A stretch of 9,002 bases of DNA from Gammaproteobacteria bacterium (GTDB taxonomy: Bacteria; Pseudomonadota; Gammaproteobacteria; GCA-001735895): contig JAASSH010000048.1 in the NCBI GenBank assembly GCA_021767985.1, forward strand, positions 1 through 9,002. Direction: 5' to 3'. Below, piece after piece: positions 6,703-9,002 of this stretch. The notes under the pieces are model-generated. The model was not told the DNA's origin. It worked only from the letters and a program-made list of their open reading frames with translations, and did not search any database. The first letter of the stretch is position 1; each line of letters begins with the position of its first letter. A program made the translations under genes and the position numbers.

Positions 6703-7760
6703 CAGCGAATCCTCGGATCTACCAGCCGATACAGCAGATCGGACAGCATGTTTATACCGACGAAGCAGGCGCCGACGACGATAGTGCCCCCGAGCACGGC
6801 GTTCATGTCGTTGTTGAACAGCGAATTGGTAATGTACTGGCCGATCCCGGGCCAGGAGAAAACCGTTTCGGTCAGCACCGAGCCTTCCAGCAACGAGGCG
6901 TAGGTCAGCCCGATGATGGTGATCAGCTGCACCAGCACGTTACGGAAGGCGTGCCGCCAGATGACCTGCGATTCGGGAATACCCTTGACGCGCGCCGTCA
7001 GGATGTATTCCTGGCTTAACTGGTCGAGCATGAAGCTGCGCGTCATGCGCGCAATGTAGGCCAGCGCGAAGGTGCCCAGAATCGAGGCCGGCAGAATCAG
7101 GTGCGACAGCGCGTTGTAAAATATATCCCAGTCGCGGGCAAGCGCAGCGTCGAGCATCAGGATGCCGGAAACCGGCTCGATGATGCCGTCGTAAAAAACG
7201 TCGAGTCGGCCCGGGCCGGCAACCCAGCCGAGCTTGGCGTAAAACACCAGCAACGCCACCAGGCCGAGCCAGAAGATCGGCGCCGAGTAACCTAACAGCG
7301 CCACCACGCGCACCACGTGATCCGGCCAGCGGCCCTGGTGCACCGCCGCGAACACGCCCATCGGCACGCCGACGAATATGCCGAGCAGGGTTGCTATCGT
7401 GGCCAGCTCCAGCGTTGCCGGAAAGAAACGCTTGATGTCCTCGATTACCGGCTGCGCGGTCATGATCGAGGTCCCCAGGTCGCCCTCCGCGAGTTGACCC
7501 AGGTAGCGCAGGTACTGGATATAGATCGGTTTATCCAGCCCCAGCTGCAGGTAGACCTGCTGGTAAACCTCGTTCGATGCCCGGTCGCCGACGATAGCCA
7601 GCACCGGGTCGACCGGCATCACCCGGCTGATGACAAAGGTAATCGCGGTCAGGCCGAGAAAAGTCAGGACCAGGCTGACCAGAACACCTGAAATCTTGAC
7701 CAGCTTCGACGGCAGGGCCACGCCCGGCCCTGCCGCGTTACTGCTTGAAGCCTGATCCAT
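6702..7760 (-). CDS. Dpp/Opp-type ABC importer, permease subunit B
   Basis: Inner-membrane permease of the DppB/OppB/GsiC type. Its 352 residues carry about six hydrophobic helices (roughly 23-46, 116-140, 150-175, 215-238, 275-298 and 322-345). Family landmarks are GLDKPIYIQYLRYL (74-87), GDLGTS (93-98), YSAPIFWLGL (158-167), the EAA-type ATPase-docking loop EYILTARVKGI...WRHAFRN (251-274), SVLTETVFSWPGIG (294-307) and the C-terminal VDPR. The hydrophilic N-terminal 20 residues are slightly longer than usual, and no strong Shine-Dalgarno precedes ATG 7760. A GTG at codon 14 is a possible later start, but nothing favours it. The gene begins 13 nt after the stop of the binding-protein gene and is the first membrane component of the operon. 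Confidence 0.94.
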   Translation of the reverse strand: MDQASSSNAAGPGVALPSKLVKISGVLVSLVLTFLGLTAITFVISRVMPVDPVLAIVGDRASNEVYQQVYLQLGLDKPIYIQYLRYLGQLAEGDLGTSIMTAQPVIEDIKRFFPATLELATIATLLGIFVGVPMGVFAAVHQGRWPDHVVRVVALLGYSAPIFWLGLVALLVFYAKLGWVAGPGRLDVFYDGIIEPVSGILMLDAALARDWDIFYNALSHLILPASILGTFALAYIARMTRSFMLDQLSQEYILTARVKGIPESQVIWRHAFRNVLVQLITIIGLTYASLLEGSVLTETVFSWPGIGQYITNSLFNNDMNAVLGGTIVVGACFVGINMLSDLLYRLVDPRIR

Positions 7761-7773
7761 TCAGTCGTGTACG

Positions 7774-9002
7774 CTACTGCTTCGTGACGTTGCGGTAAAA
7801 CACCAGGTCGAAGTTCGAACCGGAAACGAATCCCTGCAGGCTGTTACGCCGCGCGACCTGCTCGTTTTGCTGAAACATGATCACGAACGGCCCTTTCTTT
7901 TGCAGCATCGCCTGCAATTCCAGGTACTGCTGCTTGCGCTTGTCGAGGTCGAGCTCGTTGCGCGCCTTGACCGCGAGCATATTACTGGATTCGTCGGCCC
8001 AGGCGTTACGCCAGGCCAGCACGCCGGTCAGCTTGGCTTCCAGCCGATTGTCCGGGTTATGCGCGAAGGCATCGGCGTTGGAGTGCGGATCGACGTAGTC
8101 GGGCGACCAGCGCGCGAGGATGATGTCATGCTCGCGAGCGCGGTACTTCGGCCACAGGGTCTTGCCTTCAAGGGTCACGATATTGGCCTTGATGCCACCC
8201 TTGGCCAGGTTGGCCTGTACCGCCTGGGCAATCTCCGGAAACGGCGAATTGGTCAGGGTGTGGATGGTAAGTTCGAAGCCATCGCCGTGACCGGCCGCCT
8301 TCAACAGCGATTTGGCCTCGTCGACATTCTGCTTGTAGGGCGTGTCTTCGAGCGCTGCCCACAAACCGCCCGGCCAGAAGGACTGATGCACGACAAACTG
8401 CCCCGCGAGGAACGAATTGGCCATGCTTTCGTAGTCCACCAGGTGGCGTAACGCCTGTACCACCTCTTCCTTGCCCAGGATCGGGTGCGCGGCGTTGGCG
8501 GCCATGTAGACGATCGTGCCTTTCGGGTAACCGTCGATCGAGATATCGGAGTTGCCCTCGACGCCCTTGACCTGGTCCGGCGTCAGGTTACGCGCCATGT
8601 CGATATCGGCCTTCTCCAGCAGCAACCGCTGCGACGAGGGCTCGGCCACGTGCCGCAGAATGACGCGCTTCATGCCGGGCGCGCCGTGACGGTAACCGGC
8701 ATTGGCCTCGAGCGTGACGATTTCGTTCGCCTTCCAGGTCTTGAGGCTAAAGGCGCCGGAGCCGGCGCTGTTCGACTTGAGCCAGTCATAGCCGAGATCG
8801 CCGTCCTTCTCATGGCTCATCACCAGTTTCTTGTCGACCACGGAAGCCACGCCCGCCGACAGCGCGTTGAGCACCAGTCCGGGAGAAAAGTCCTCGGTAA
8901 TCGACACGCTCAGGGTGCGATCGTCGGTGGCCTTGACCAGGCTGTCGACGTTATCCGCGGTCCAGCCGAACTGGGTGATAATGAAAGCCGGGGTCTTGTT
9001 CA
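7774..9002 (-). CDS. ABC importer substrate-binding protein, family 5 (peptide/nickel type), 3' part; runs off the right edge
   Basis: Periplasmic solute-binding protein of the SBP_bac_5 family (peptides, nickel chelates, opines, glutathione and similar), delivering ligand to the permeases encoded next to it. The frame is open from the stop at 7774 to the edge, giving 408 C-terminal residues. About 120 N-terminal residues, including the signal peptide, should lie beyond 9002. GTG at 8907 is internal, not the start: the codons upstream of it still read as family-like sequence (TPAFIITQFGW, VKATDDRTLSV). Typical elements are FSPGLVLNALSAG, GSGAFSLKTWKANEIVTLEAN and the C-terminal half containing ARWSPDYVDPHSNAD, the Asp-Pro-His region often lining the ligand pocket. 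The missing N-terminus and untrustworthy ligand prediction mean the substrate cannot be named. First gene of the operon as far as visible; the operon promoter lies outside the window. Confidence 0.94.
   Translation of the reverse strand, partial: NKTPAFIITQFGWTADNVDSLVKATDDRTLSVSITEDFSPGLVLNALSAGVASVVDKKLVMSHEKDGDLGYDWLKSNSAGSGAFSLKTWKANEIVTLEANAGYRHGAPGMKRVILRHVAEPSSQRLLLEKADIDMARNLTPDQVKGVEGNSDISIDGYPKGTIVYMAANAAHPILGKEEVVQALRHLVDYESMANSFLAGQFVVHQSFWPGGLWAALEDTPYKQNVDEAKSLLKAAGHGDGFELTIHTLTNSPFPEIAQAVQANLAKGGIKANIVTLEGKTLWPKYRAREHDIILARWSPDYVDPHSNADAFAHNPDNRLEAKLTGVLAWRNAWADESSNMLAVKARNELDLDKRKQQYLELQAMLQKKGPFVIMFQQNEQVARRNSLQGFVSGSNFDLVFYRNVTKQ

Noticed and set aside
5917..6903. Open frame of 328 codons on the plus strand opposite the permease genes
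   Set aside because: It crosses two clearly real permease genes antisense, and the translation is low in hydrophobics with no family resemblance; a GC-rich shadow.
8905..8907. GTG as the start of the substrate-binding protein
   Set aside because: The frame upstream stays open to the window edge and reads as binding-protein sequence, and no signal peptide follows the GTG.

Overview
The window looks like a chromosomal segment of a GC-rich proteobacterium (roughly 60% GC by eye). Marine or soil gamma- or alphaproteobacteria would fit; this rests on protein family resemblance and GC content, since no rRNA or marker gene is present. It holds eight protein-coding genes and is densely packed: no gene-free stretch exceeds about 200 bases. 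I see no tRNA, rRNA, CRISPR array, insertion sequence, integrase or phage gene.

Layout, left to right. (1) Positions 1-1046, minus strand: the first 348 codons of the beta subunit of heterotetrameric sarcosine oxidase (soxB), cut by the left edge, with a good sigma70-type promoter just upstream. (2) 1239-2144, plus: an EamA/DMT-family membrane transporter, divergent from soxB. (3) 2264-3514, plus: a PLP enzyme of the O-acetylhomoserine sulfhydrylase type (metY) with its own promoter. Its expected start, ATG at 2243 behind a well-placed AGGAG, is followed immediately by TAA, so the gene has a stop at codon 2 and the family-like codons 3-8 lie after it. (4) A strong GC hairpin (3525-3555) between convergent genes. 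(5) 3584-4012, minus: a small stand-alone two-CBS-domain protein with a strong ribosome binding site. (6) 4148-9002, minus: a five-gene peptide/nickel-type (Dpp/Opp) ABC importer operon. It is transcribed from right to left as substrate-binding protein (cut by the right edge), two permeases and two ATPases, with overlaps or gaps of 13 nt or less.

How the genes may work together. Sarcosine oxidase demethylates sarcosine to glycine and feeds one-carbon units into folate. The metY product makes homocysteine or methionine from O-acetylhomoserine. The ABC importer brings in peptides or other small organic or metal-chelate solutes, and the DMT protein may export or import a small metabolite. Together they suggest scavenging of nitrogen, sulfur and one-carbon compounds, but apart from the ABC operon the genes are not obviously co-transcribed, so a shared pathway is inference.

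The most notable observation is the start-stop (ATG-TAA) at the head of metY. I did not find a convincing novel multi-gene system in this window.
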